DNA of 60,850 nucleotides from Bacillota bacterium (GCA_021821055.1 JAKACX010000007.1:1-60850); one strand, 5' to 3'; shown: positions 25,658 to 34,731, counted from the stretch's first letter. Translations and numbers: made by a program. The notes: generated by a model from the sequence alone, not told the origin.

Positions 25658-25879
25658 ATGCCGAGCAATTTTTGGCCGACGCTTCCCATCGTCATCCCGA
25701 AGAGTCCGGGGATCGCACTCTGGTGGGACATCGCATTCTGGCTGTTCCAGGCCGTGATCATGACAACGCTCTTGGTGATCCTTCGCAAGTGGGCTCTGGA
25801 TGTGGACCGTCTGCGCAGCGGCAAGGCGCCCGTCGACGTGGATGTTCCTGCGGACAGTGGGCAGAACATCGGGCAGTAG
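25658..25879 (+). CDS. small single-span membrane protein of the oxidase operon
   Basis: 73 residues with one membrane span (IAFWLFQAVIMTTLLVIL) followed by an acidic tail. AGGAGGTG lies 6 nt before ATG 25658. It sits between subunit III and heme O synthase and may be a subunit IV-like accessory protein. No family recognised. Confidence 0.7.
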   Translation: MPSNFWPTLPIVIPKSPGIALWWDIAFWLFQAVIMTTLLVILRKWALDVDRLRSGKAPVDVDVPADSGQNIGQ

Positions 25880-26020
25880 GCCCTTGAGGCCGGGTTTTGC
25901 AGTGGACGGCGAACGCGCCGCCAGCGATGCGCCGGGAAGGGCCCGGCGGCGCCGGCGAGCGTTCCCTTGTCCCTGCGCAAGCAGGATCGTGTCGCATGCG
26001 ATTCGAGAGGATGGTCTGAC

Positions 26021-26932
26021 ATGACGGGACTCGATGAGGCCGTTGCGCCTCCGGCGCGGATTGCGCGTGGCTTGTCCACGGCAAATGCGTATTTTGAGTT
26101 GACAAAGCCCAAGATCATGATGTTCCTGTTGCTTACGGGATACTGCGCCATGGTTGTCGCCGCCAGGGGATTGCCGGAAGTGGGGGTTACGCTGTCGGCG
26201 CTGTTTGGCCTCGGACTTTCGACGGGAGGCGCGGCCGCTTTCAACATGTGGTACGATCGCGATATCGATGCGATCATGAACAGGACGGTCGGCAGACCGA
26301 TCCCGGCAGGCAGGATCCAGCCTGCGCGAGCACTCATTTTCAGTTTTGTCCTATTCGTTCTGTCGGCGTTCTGGCTCGGATTCATGGTCAACTGGCTGAG
26401 CGCCCTGCTTTCCGTCGCGGGATTCATTTACTACACGCTGATTTACACGGTGTTCCTCAAGCGCCGCACACCACAGAACATCGTGATCGGCGGCGGAGCG
26501 GGGGCTTTCCCGCCTCTGATCGGGTGGGCGGCGGTGACGAATCACATGGGTTGGCCGGCGGTTCTCATGTTTCTCATCATTTTTCTCTGGACGCCGCCTC
26601 ACTTCTGGGCGCTGGCCCTGTTTCGCCACGACGACTACAAACGGGCCAATATCCCGATGATGCCGGTCGTGAGAGGCGAGAGTTCGACGAAGCGACAGAT
26701 GGCCGTGTACACGTTCCTGCTGTCGATCGTGAGTCTTCTGCTGTACTGGACGGGCGCGGTCGGTCTCGTTTACGTCTGGATCGCAGGCATTCTCGGTGTG
26801 GCGTTCATGGTGCATGCGATGTTCGTTCTGGAGGAAAAGCTGCCGAACGCGAAGTGGGCGCGCAAGACGTTCTTCTTTTCGCTGCTGTACCTCGGCGTTC
26901 TCTTTCTTGGCATGGTCACGAATGTGACGTGA
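26021..26932 (+). CDS. ctaB: protoheme IX farnesyltransferase (heme O synthase)
   Basis: 303-residue UbiA-family prenyltransferase that adds a farnesyl group to heme B to make heme O. The first polyprenyl-binding motif is NMWYDRDIDAIMNRTVGRPI; the second region is RHDDYKRANIPM, the CtaB version. About eight or nine membrane spans are visible. GAGAGGA precedes ATG 26021. Its stop overlaps the next start. Presence in the operon indicates that the oxidase uses heme O or A; no ctaA is in the window. Confidence 0.95.
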   Translation: MTGLDEAVAPPARIARGLSTANAYFELTKPKIMMFLLLTGYCAMVVAARGLPEVGVTLSALFGLGLSTGGAAAFNMWYDRDIDAIMNRTVGRPIPAGRIQPARALIFSFVLFVLSAFWLGFMVNWLSALLSVAGFIYYTLIYTVFLKRRTPQNIVIGGGAGAFPPLIGWAAVTNHMGWPAVLMFLIIFLWTPPHFWALALFRHDDYKRANIPMMPVVRGESSTKRQMAVYTFLLSIVSLLLYWTGAVGLVYVWIAGILGVAFMVHAMFVLEEKLPNAKWARKTFFFSLLYLGVLFLGMVTNVT

Positions 26933-27315
26933 CGAGCATCTGGGCTGAAATAAATGAAAATGTGGAGCGGGAGCGTGATCTTGTGAGGATCGGTGCCACA
27001 GCGCTTGGCGTAGTCGCGTCCTTGCTGGCGGTGCTCGTCGGCGTCCTGCAGCGCGGCGGCGTTTTCGGACCGCCCATGGACGCCCTGCAGACGCCCATTG
27101 CAAACGCCATGTCGGACATCACGTTTGTGATGGCGGCCGTCGCGTTCGCAGGCTCTCTTTTGTTGCTTGTACGCCCGCGGGCAGGCCGCATCGTGTGTGT
27201 GGCGGCTCTGGTCGGCGGCGTGTTTGGCGCCGAGACGTTGTGGGAGCTTCCTGGGGCCTTCCTGCTCGTCGCCGTCCTCGTGAGTGTCATGGCGAAGGCG
27301 GAGACGGTCGCATGA
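26929..27315 (+). CDS. small polytopic membrane protein, function unknown
   Basis: 128 residues with four hydrophobic segments (IGATALGVVASLLAVLVGVL is the first). The GTG start overlaps the ctaB stop; a GTG at 26983 with GGGAGCG upstream would give a protein 18 residues shorter. Its stop overlaps the next ATG. It is fixed in the oxidase operon by these overlaps and is likely an accessory or assembly protein. No family recognised. Confidence 0.6.
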   Translation: MTSIWAEINENVERERDLVRIGATALGVVASLLAVLVGVLQRGGVFGPPMDALQTPIANAMSDITFVMAAVAFAGSLLLLVRPRAGRIVCVAALVGGVFGAETLWELPGAFLLVAVLVSVMAKAETVA

Positions 27316-27941
27316 AGCGCATCCAAAGCATGCCCGCCATGATTGGCATCGCGGGCGCACTGCTGGTGGGCGGCATGTTTGTGCGTCCCGTCACGGCGAT
27401 TGGCCAGGGCATCGGCGAAAAAGACATCGTGTCATGGAATGGGATCTACCTCAAACAGGCCAAGGAGTTCTTCCTTGCGGTCCACTACACTGGCCGGCAG
27501 GTGCGGGAATACCCGATTCCATCCCTCCCGACCACCCTGTTCTCGGCCCACGGCGCCGCACAATGGACGACGCCGGTGGACGATCCGCAGTTCATGCGCG
27601 CCGTGCATGCTGCAAAACCGCACATGGTCGAGCAGATCCTGGGAACGTATCAGAATGTGGAAACATTTGGCGTGATCTTTCCCGCCAGTCCGGTCGGCTA
27701 CACGGCCACTCTGCTCCGTCAACTGGCCCGGCTGCACGCCAATCCGGCGCAGTTTGGCGGCCCGGCCATTCCTCCGGGGACGGTGCCCTACGGGCGCTTG
27801 ACGGGCGGCATCCTGCACGTGGACACGCAGGTGAACAACAACACGCTGACACAGTGCCAGCCTGGCCAGGTGCCCATCACGCTGCGGGCCATCGCCCCTG
27901 GACTGCGCGCGGGCGCGCCCACTACTTCGGGAGGAGTCTGA
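27312..27941 (+). CDS. exported protein of the oxidase operon, function unknown
   Basis: 209 residues with an N-terminal signal peptide (MIGIAGALLVGGMFVRPVTA). The mature part has aromatic-rich, soluble character (SWNGIYLKQAKEFFLAVHYT) and a single Cys near the C-terminus (TLTQCQPGQ). The ATG overlaps the preceding stop and ctaG follows after 4 nt. The position suggests an extracytoplasmic role in oxidase assembly or copper delivery, but no metal motif is evident. Confidence 0.65.
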   Translation: MKRIQSMPAMIGIAGALLVGGMFVRPVTAIGQGIGEKDIVSWNGIYLKQAKEFFLAVHYTGRQVREYPIPSLPTTLFSAHGAAQWTTPVDDPQFMRAVHAAKPHMVEQILGTYQNVETFGVIFPASPVGYTATLLRQLARLHANPAQFGGPAIPPGTVPYGRLTGGILHVDTQVNNNTLTQCQPGQVPITLRAIAPGLRAGAPTTSGGV

Positions 27942-27945
27942 GACC

Positions 27946-28740
27946 ATGCCCGCGCCGCTCGCTCACCTCAGTTTCGCCACCTTATGGCAACCGTCGATCA
28001 TCGCCCAGGCTGTGATCGTCCAGGTGTTGTACCTGCTCGTGGTGTATCGCTTCGGCAAACGCGTCTTTCGCGGCTATCGGCCGGTAGAACCCGCGCGCGT
28101 GGTCAGTTTTCTTGCGGGGATGTGGGTGTTCTACTTCGCCTTTGGGAGTCCGTTTGACTACGTGGCCGATCACTTGCTGTTTTCCGTCCACATGGTCCAG
28201 CACCTTTGCGAGATCCTCTTGATGGTCCCCCTGCTGATGTATGGCGTCCCTCCATGGCTGCTTGAGCCGCTTGTGGCGGGAGAGCGCGGACAGGCGGCGC
28301 GCCGCGTCTTTCATCCCATCGTGAACATCGCCGTCTTCAATGTGATCTTCTTTGGCTTTCACCTGCCAGTGCTGTACGACCTGGCGCTGCGCAGTGAAGC
28401 GTTTCACTTCTTCGAGCACGCCATGTTCTTTGTGGGCGGCCTATTTCTTTGGATGCCGGTGTTCAGCCCTGTTGAAGCCATTCCCCGGCTGGATCCCGGA
28501 CCGCAGGTGCTGTACATGTTCTTTGCCGGGAATCTCGCCATGCCGCTGGAGATCATCCTCGTGTTCGCGCAGCGTCCGTTTTACCCGTTCTACAACCACG
28601 TCCCGCGGCTGTTCGGCCTGTCTCCTCTGGCCGACCAACAGCTCGGGTTCGCCATCATGGCCGTGGCCATGTTCGCGGCGTTCTTCGCCGTCGCAGTCCG
28701 GGCGTACGTACGGTATGACAACGTCGCGCTCTACGAATGA
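27946..28740 (+). CDS. ctaG: cytochrome c oxidase assembly factor CtaG (caa3 type)
   Basis: 264-residue polytopic membrane protein of the caa3_CtaG family, required in Bacillus for oxidase maturation. Typical features are SPFDYVADHLLFSVHMVQHL, the histidines in FHFFEHAMFF, and MFFAGNLAMPLEIILVF. It is probably involved in copper delivery to the CuA/CuB sites, although the mechanism is not settled for this family. It starts 4 nt after the previous gene. Confidence 0.88.
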   Translation: MPAPLAHLSFATLWQPSIIAQAVIVQVLYLLVVYRFGKRVFRGYRPVEPARVVSFLAGMWVFYFAFGSPFDYVADHLLFSVHMVQHLCEILLMVPLLMYGVPPWLLEPLVAGERGQAARRVFHPIVNIAVFNVIFFGFHLPVLYDLALRSEAFHFFEHAMFFVGGLFLWMPVFSPVEAIPRLDPGPQVLYMFFAGNLAMPLEIILVFAQRPFYPFYNHVPRLFGLSPLADQQLGFAIMAVAMFAAFFAVAVRAYVRYDNVALYE

Positions 28741-28767
28741 CCGCGGTGTGAGAAAGGTCTGGGCAGC

Positions 28768-29856
28768 ATGAACGACTCGCTCCTGATTAGTAATTATTAC
28801 CTGTCATTGTGGGAAGTCCTGTTCGCTTTGTCCATCGTGGTGGGCGGCAAGGTTGTCGGCGGCTACGTCATGAAGTACGTCTACGACTTTGTCCGGGACG
28901 ACGACTCGGCGGACCGGACCGCCCCGCACAAGGCGCCGCCCGGACGGCGTCAGGCGATCCCTGCGCGGACGCTGCTGTGGGGCGGTTTGGCCGGCCTCTT
29001 CATCGTCAGCGGGCTCCTGCAGATCCGTCCCCTTTTGGTCACCGCGACGCCTGAACTGGTCGCGGCGGCCGTCGCGCCGGCATCTGCCGGTCCATGGGTG
29101 CACTCTGTGGTGATGAACGGGGCGCGCATCTGGTTTTCCGACGCCACCGCAAGCAATATCATTTCCGTCATCGCGCAGTGGTCGCTGGCGTCGCTGCTGT
29201 GGCTCGGGCGGGATCGGCTGGTCGGTACAATCGGCCTGTACCTGACGGTCGCCCTGAGCGTTCTGGAATGGGTGTTCGGAGAAGGATTCGGTCATTTGGC
29301 GGCAGGCGCCGGCTACTGGACCGGCGCGCCCGGCGCCGCCCTGCTGTTCGCGCTCGGCGCGGTCCTGCTGCTCGTCACCGAAGATGCATGGCGATCGGGC
29401 GCGGTGCGGCGCGCCGGTATGCGCGCCACGGCGGTCTACTGGGCGCTCGGGGCCGCGCTGCAACTGCTCCGCATGGCCCAGTGGCCGCGACTCGCGTCTG
29501 AGATCGCGCGTTTTGACGGACACTATGCGCGACTGGGCCTGATCGTTCTGGCGCCCGGCGTGGCAGGCGCTGGTTCTGCGTCCGCCAGTGTGTTCTGGTC
29601 CGCGGCGGCGCTGGCGGCGATGCTGCTGCTCTGTGCGCTCATGTGGCGGACCCGCTGGCAGGCAGTCGGCGCGCTTCTGTCGCTGCTGGCGGTGTTGTTG
29701 GCGTGGGTGGTTGTCGGCGGATTCGGCAGCGCCGTGCACTTTGCAGAAAACGCGGGAGGTTTCCCGATCTTCGCGGTATTGCTTCTCAGTGTGTGGTATG
29801 CTCCGCGTGAAGGCGCTCCGCAGGAAACAGTGGCGGCGTCCGAACGGGGGGCATGA
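28768..29856 (+). CDS. polytopic membrane protein, paralogue of the next gene
   Basis: 362 residues with about eight membrane spans and a charged cytoplasmic linker after the first (DDDSADRTAPHKAPPGRRQ). A central EWVFGEGFGHLAAGAGYWTG then APGAALLF block is shared, in related form, with the following protein. It also has GLFIVSGLLQIRPLL near the N-terminus, matched by GFLWIVDGLLQAQPDM in the neighbour. No cofactor motif is obvious. It closes the oxidase operon together with its paralogue. I do not recognise a characterised family. Confidence 0.75.
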   Translation: MNDSLLISNYYLSLWEVLFALSIVVGGKVVGGYVMKYVYDFVRDDDSADRTAPHKAPPGRRQAIPARTLLWGGLAGLFIVSGLLQIRPLLVTATPELVAAAVAPASAGPWVHSVVMNGARIWFSDATASNIISVIAQWSLASLLWLGRDRLVGTIGLYLTVALSVLEWVFGEGFGHLAAGAGYWTGAPGAALLFALGAVLLLVTEDAWRSGAVRRAGMRATAVYWALGAALQLLRMAQWPRLASEIARFDGHYARLGLIVLAPGVAGAGSASASVFWSAAALAAMLLLCALMWRTRWQAVGALLSLLAVLLAWVVVGGFGSAVHFAENAGGFPIFAVLLLSVWYAPREGAPQETVAASERGA

Positions 29857-29862
29857 TGACAC

Positions 29863-30912
29863 GTGGACATGACCAATGCGCCCGGCGCGGCGATTCTCCA
29901 TGCATTCTATGAACGCATGGGGCTTGTGGCGATCGTGTACGTACTTGTCATTTTCGCTGTGGTCGTTGGCGTGCGCAGACGGCGCGGGGAGTTTTTCACC
30001 GGGCTCGCCTGGCCGACTACACGCTACGATGCGGTGCGAATCGGGCTTGGATTCTTGTGGATTGTGGACGGGTTGCTGCAGGCTCAGCCGGATATGAGCA
30101 GTCAACTGCTCTCCAATATCGTGGTGCCGCTGTTCTCCACGCTGCCGGCACTGCTGGTGCGCGGGTTTGAACCGTTGGTCGCCCAACTCAGCCGGCACCC
30201 TTTGACCTTTGACCTGGTGATCATGTGGACGCAAATCACGCTGGGGCTCGCGCTATGCTTGGCGCCGCCGGGCCGGTTGCGCCGCCTGACTCTTCAAGCG
30301 ACGATTGTCTGGGGACTCGGGGTGTGGGTGATCGGAGAGGGCATGGGCGGCATCTTCGGCGGAGGCGCCACCTGGCTGACCGGATCGCCGGGATCCGTTC
30401 TGTTTTACATGGCGGCCGCAGCCTTGCTGCTTCAAGGGGAGGATCGTTGGCGGGACCAGACGGTGGCGCGCGAGGCGCGCTGGGTGTTTGCAGGTCTGTG
30501 GCTGTTTGGCGCCGTGATCCAGGCGTGGCCGGCGAACGGGTTCTGGACGGCGTCAGGCCTGCAGGCGCCTGTGATCAGCATGGCGCAGATGCCGCAGCCC
30601 CACGCGCTGTCCGCGCTGCTCTACGCCTCGGCGCACCTGCTTGCAGCGCACCCTGTCATAAGCAACGGCGCCATCGTCGGCGTCATGCTTCTGCTCTTTC
30701 TGGGCTACGTCTTTTTCGCCGATCGGCCCGTCGTGCTCTACGCCACCCTCGCCTGGCTTCTGTTGACCTGGGTGTTGGGCCAGGATTTTGGCGTCATGGG
30801 CGGACTGGGGACGGACCCCAACAGCAGTCCGGCCATCGCCCTGCTCATGGTCGCACTGTGGCCGGACCGGCCCGCCAAGGCGGACGCCGTCAGCGGCGGC
30901 GTCCGCCGATGA
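29863..30912 (+). CDS. polytopic membrane protein, paralogue of the previous gene
   Basis: 349 residues with about eight spans. The central WVIGEGMGGIFGGGATWLTG then SPGSVLFY block parallels the previous protein, so they arose by tandem duplication. GTG 29863 or ATG 29869 are both possible starts. It ends 8 nt before the convergent CorA-like gene. A heterodimeric membrane complex linked to the oxidase is plausible; transport, quinone binding or heme handling cannot be distinguished. Confidence 0.75.
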   Translation: MDMTNAPGAAILHAFYERMGLVAIVYVLVIFAVVVGVRRRRGEFFTGLAWPTTRYDAVRIGLGFLWIVDGLLQAQPDMSSQLLSNIVVPLFSTLPALLVRGFEPLVAQLSRHPLTFDLVIMWTQITLGLALCLAPPGRLRRLTLQATIVWGLGVWVIGEGMGGIFGGGATWLTGSPGSVLFYMAAAALLLQGEDRWRDQTVAREARWVFAGLWLFGAVIQAWPANGFWTASGLQAPVISMAQMPQPHALSALLYASAHLLAAHPVISNGAIVGVMLLLFLGYVFFADRPVVLYATLAWLLLTWVLGQDFGVMGGLGTDPNSSPAIALLMVALWPDRPAKADAVSGGVRR

Positions 30913-30919
30913 CCTTGTG

Positions 30920-32401
30920 TCACCAGTTGCGCCGGATGGCGCGCAGGACCACGCCCACCAGCAGCGATACGGCGACAAGCATGAGAAACAGGATGACGGA
31001 CGAGCGCAACGGCGTGTGCGGGAAGTCGAGCCAACCCGCAAGGATGGGCGACGCCTGGATCATTCCCGTCACGATCGTAACCGGCAACAGGATGAACGAG
31101 ACATAGCTGATCACATGCGTCTTGTGGGCCTCCTGGCGCAGTTCGCGCTCCCGTGATTCCAGTTCCCGCTCCCGCGCCACCTGCTCCAGGAATCCATCCA
31201 CGTCGTGAACCTCTTCTTTGAGTTCCCGGTACAACTGACTGATGTGAAAAGCATGCTGCCAGCGGCGGTAGAGCTGATCGCGCTCCTCGCTGAACGACGC
31301 CTGGCTGAAGTAGCAGCGCGCGGTGAAATCGTAGACGTGCTGGCGCAACTCGCGCAGCAACGCGGCGCGCTCCGGAACGAGCGCCGCGTCCGCAGCGGCC
31401 ATCGCGTACTGCAGGATGCTCATGCGCTGGTGCATCGCGAGCAGCATCATGTAGAAGTAGTTGGTGCGAAACGATTGCATGGCGCCCGAACGCGCGCCGC
31501 GGAAGTGACTTGCCCCATTGTCGTACGCCAGCACGAAGCCGCCCTCCAGCGATTGCGAGTGAATGACGTTGTGGTACGGGAAGTAGTTGTGCTCCGGATC
31601 GTCGAACAGTTCATGGGCGAAACGGCTGCGGTTGGTCGACGGCAGGGTCTTGCGCAGGGCCATCAGGTGCTCTGACGCAAACTGCTGAAACGCCACGTCC
31701 GCATCGCGCCCGCTCACGGCGCTTTGCTCCGCTCTCTGGCGCACCAGGGTTGCGCCGTACACCGGAAGGAAGCTGCCGACCATCGGCTTGCAGCGGGCGA
31801 GCGCGCCGCTTGCGTCGCACAGGGGCGCCAGCAGGTCGTCGATCCACTCGCCAAGGGTCGTCCGCGCGCCGCAAAGGAAGTGGGACAGGCAAGTCGCGTC
31901 GGACTCCGCCATGGAGCCGGGGGCTCGATTCAGCCAGATGTGCTGCCCACGGTTGAGACTGGCGAGATCCGCGTTGATATCCTCGATCCAGGCGATCGAC
32001 AGATTGGCTTCGGCGTCCGACGAGGGTTGAACCTCCAGCACCAGAAATGCCACGCCGTTGAAAAACAGGTAGAGGTCGATCGACGAGAAGCGAAACCCGG
32101 ACTGGCTGTCGGTCATGCGTGCGGTGCGGATGTCGTTCAACAGTGGCAGGATGGCCGGGTTCAGGATGAAGCGCCGCTGGTTTTCCGGAAGTCGAATGTA
32201 GTGCCGGACGTAAGGCAGCATGTTGTCCAGTTCGTTGTCGTGAAACTGGTGCTCGACCCAGAGGGGCAGTCCCTCTTGTTGCAGAACCGGCGGCGCAGTC
32301 CTGCCGGTGACAGCGAGCGCGGCGGCCGCAAACGCCTCCTGTCGGTTCGGATAGAGAAACGGGTAGACGAACTTTGTAAAACTGGCCTCCACCTGCCACA
32401 T
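30920..32401 (-). CDS. CorA-like two-span membrane protein without GMN motif
   Basis: 493 residues. A large soluble N-terminal part is followed by a long helical region with a charged coiled coil (VARERELESRERELRQEAHK) and two C-terminal membrane spans. The first span ends ISYVSFILLPVTIVTGMIQA, which has the shape of the CorA pore helix plus loop, but the universal GMN is replaced by GMIQ. The protein is also longer than CorA. ATG 32401 has AGGAGGA 8 nt upstream. It may be a divergent metal transporter or a sensor. It converges with the oxidase operon. Confidence 0.6.
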   Translation of the reverse strand: MWQVEASFTKFVYPFLYPNRQEAFAAAALAVTGRTAPPVLQQEGLPLWVEHQFHDNELDNMLPYVRHYIRLPENQRRFILNPAILPLLNDIRTARMTDSQSGFRFSSIDLYLFFNGVAFLVLEVQPSSDAEANLSIAWIEDINADLASLNRGQHIWLNRAPGSMAESDATCLSHFLCGARTTLGEWIDDLLAPLCDASGALARCKPMVGSFLPVYGATLVRQRAEQSAVSGRDADVAFQQFASEHLMALRKTLPSTNRSRFAHELFDDPEHNYFPYHNVIHSQSLEGGFVLAYDNGASHFRGARSGAMQSFRTNYFYMMLLAMHQRMSILQYAMAAADAALVPERAALLRELRQHVYDFTARCYFSQASFSEERDQLYRRWQHAFHISQLYRELKEEVHDVDGFLEQVARERELESRERELRQEAHKTHVISYVSFILLPVTIVTGMIQASPILAGWLDFPHTPLRSSVILFLMLVAVSLLVGVVLRAIRRNW

Positions 32402-32576
32402 GTCCCGTTCCTCCTCTGCGCCCATGCGTCGAGTCTATTGTGCACCAGATTAACGGTTGCCACGCGGTTTGGCAAGGCGCACGGGACTGTGCGCCGCGTC
32501 ACGGAAGGCTGCCGCCGGATCCGGTACAGTTGTGGCTGAGAATCCCGCACACGCGTGCGGACGGAGGCGGCGCGAC

Positions 32577-32837
32577 ATGGCAAAAGGGAACTGGTCGGTC
32601 AATCTGGAGACGGAAGAATTCATCCTGGATCGCGACTTGATTGTGCGCGAGGCCGTCAAGGCGGTGCGGGATACCGGGGAGTCGCATTATGTAAACTTGG
32701 CGGTGGCGCATGAACACGGACAGCCGGATTCGTACCTGGTGCCCGCGCTGCGCGAGGCGTTTGGCGCCGCGATCGACATCGATTTTGTTGACCAGTGCGG
32801 TTGCGGCGGTTATGTGTACCGCGTCGTAAAAAAATGA
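32577..32837 (+). CDS. small protein with C-terminal CGCGG motif
   Basis: 86 residues, soluble, acidic N-terminal half (WSVNLETEEFILDRDLIVRE). The C-terminus is FVDQCGCGGYVYRVVKK, a C-x-C-G-G motif suited to binding a metal or forming a redox pair. GGAGGC precedes ATG 32577. A strong terminator follows. Family not recognised. Confidence 0.7.
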   Translation: MAKGNWSVNLETEEFILDRDLIVREAVKAVRDTGESHYVNLAVAHEHGQPDSYLVPALREAFGAAIDIDFVDQCGCGGYVYRVVKK

Positions 32838-32852
32838 CGATCATGTGACGCC

Positions 32853-32886
32853 AGAGAGGCCTGATCGTCGCCGATCAGGCCTCTCT
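32853..32886 (+). terminator. strong terminator hairpin, 15-bp perfect stem
   Basis: AGAGAGGCCTGATCG pairs with CGATCAGGCCTCTCT around the loop TCGC, followed by TCCTT. It lies between convergent genes and may serve both; on the minus strand a T-rich run appears further on. Confidence 0.85.
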
Positions 32887-32940
32887 TCCTTGCCAAGCGC
32901 CATGCGCGGGTGTGCAGTTACCCGAAAAACGCGGACGCAT

Positions 32941-32968
32941 CTGTACCGCGCCGTCTGCGGCGCCCGAT
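32941..32968 (+). repeat. dispersed 28-nt repeat, copy B
   Basis: It matches the minus-strand copy at 16828-16855 at 27 of 28 positions, in an intergenic region between the CGCGG protein and ferredoxin genes. Confidence 0.65.
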
Positions 32969-33021
32969 GGGATCACACGTTCATGACTCGTCGGCGTGCG
33001 GATGCGTCGCACATGGCGATC

Positions 33022-33258
33022 TCATTTCTTGAAGAAATCACGGTTTGTCGCGATCCAAGCCTGTTCTTCCTCTGGGACGTACTCGTCCTGGAAGATGGCG
33101 GACACTGGGCAGACCGGCTCGCACGCACCGCAGTCGATACACACGTCGGGATCGATCAAATAAGTTTCACCAGCGTCGTGAATGGCGTCGACCGGGCAGG
33201 CCTCGACACAGTCTGCAGCCTTTTCTCCGATACACGGAGAGGTAATGACATATGCCAT
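33022..33258 (-). CDS. 7Fe ferredoxin ([3Fe-4S][4Fe-4S])
   Basis: 78 residues. The first cluster motif is C-x7-C-x3-CP (PCIGEKAADCVEACP), the spacing that gives a 3Fe-4S plus shared ligand. The second is CIDCGACEPVCP for the 4Fe-4S cluster. This matches the Bacillus/Thermus type, an electron carrier for oxidoreductases in the cytoplasm. AAAGGAGATG is 7 nt before ATG 33258. It is a single gene; it may serve the 2-oxoacid or molybdenum enzymes nearby, which is inference. Confidence 0.93.
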   Translation of the reverse strand: MAYVITSPCIGEKAADCVEACPVDAIHDAGETYLIDPDVCIDCGACEPVCPVSAIFQDEYVPEEEQAWIATNRDFFKK

Positions 33259-33378
33259 AATAACATCTCCTTTCTGGCGCGCCCGCGAACGGACGCTACC
33301 GCGCGGTATCGTCATTATACGATCCTGCGGCGCATGTGTATATGCGCTCGGTCACACAGCGATGACGAGAGCGCAGGC

Positions 33379-34727
33379 TCACCCTTCAAGAAGAAGCGCC
33401 TCAGGATCTTCCACCAATTCCTTGACCCGCGCCAGAAACCGGACGGCCTCGCTTCCGTCCACAATGCGGTGGTCGTAAGACAGCGCGACGTACATCATGG
33501 GTCTGATCACCACTTCGCCCGCCACGGCGGCCGGGCGCTCCTGGATCTTGTGCATGCCAAGGATTCCGACCTGCGGCGGATTGAGTATCGGAGTCGAGAA
33601 GAGCGAACCGAAGACGCCGCCGTTCGTGATGGTGAACGTACCGCCGCTGAGGTCGGACAGGGTCAGGCTGTCGCTGCGGGCACGTTCCGCGAGCCGCGCG
33701 ATTTCGCGCTCAATTTCCGCAAACGCGAGGCGATCCGCGTCGCGCACGACGGGAACGACGAGGCCTTTCTCGGTCGCTACGGCAATCCCAATGTCGTAGT
33801 GGCGTTTGAGCACCATCTCGTCCCCCTGGATCTCCGCGTTCAGGGCCGGGAAGGCCTTGAGCGCGCCGATTGCCGCCTTGGTGAAGAAGGACATGAAGCC
33901 CAGTCCGACGCCATGGTGCTCCCGGAACGCGTCTTTGCGCCGCTTGCGCAGTTCCATCACGTTGTGCAGATCGATCTCGTTGAACGTGGTGAGCATGGCG
34001 GCCGCATGCTGAGCTTCGACCAGGCGCCGGGCAATGGTGAGACGCCGGCGCGACAGCCGGACGCGTTCTTCCTCAGGCGCCCGTCCGCCGCCTTCCGGCG
34101 GAATCGCTCCCTGTGGGGGCGCGGCCGCCGGAGCCGATCTGGGCGCAGCGGTTGATGTTGCGGCAGTGGGTGGACCGGAAGGCGCCGGACGACTGGCAAG
34201 CAGCACATCCTGTTCGGTCAGCCGTCCGGTCGCGCTGCCCGCGAGTTCTTGCAGGTCGACGCCGTGAGCAAGCGCCAGTCGCCGTACGGCGGGACTGGCG
34301 CGCACCTCTTCGCCGGGCGCCGCTTCCACGGGGACGAGGCGCGCTGGCTCCTGGCCGGCCGACGGCCGTCTGCCTTCGCCCGTCTGCACCGGTGCGGTCC
34401 CGCTGGGCCGCTCCCCGAGCGCGGCCCTGCCGCCCGCGTCCGGGAGGGATGCGTCCGGCCGTGCGCCGTCCGCGCCTGCCGCCTGCGCGCCTGCGCCTGA
34501 CGCATCAAGGGTCGCGATCACTTCTCCCACAGCGACGGTCTCCCCGGCCTGTTTGCGGATAGAGCCGAGGACTCCGTCGCGCTCCGCCATGACCTCCAGG
34601 TTGACCTTGTCCGTCTCCAGTTCCGCGACGGCCTCACCCTGACCGACGGCCTCACCCTCGCGCTTGAGCCACTTGAGGACGGTCGCTTCTGTGATTGATT
34701 CGCCCAGTTCCGGCACGACAATGTCAC

Positions 34728-34731
<4 letters not shown>
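33379..34731 (-). CDS. odhB: dihydrolipoamide succinyltransferase, E2 of 2-oxoglutarate dehydrogenase
   Basis: 450 residues. The lipoyl domain ([20 protein letters not shown]) carries the modified Lys in [11 protein letters not shown] near residue 42. A Pro/Ala/Gly linker with a peripheral subunit-binding motif ([16 protein letters not shown]) leads to the catalytic domain, whose active-site motif is YDHRIVDG near the C-terminus. It transfers succinyl groups to CoA. The ATG overlaps the odhA stop (ATGA), with GGAGGTG upstream. No lpd (E3) gene is nearby. Confidence 0.95.
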
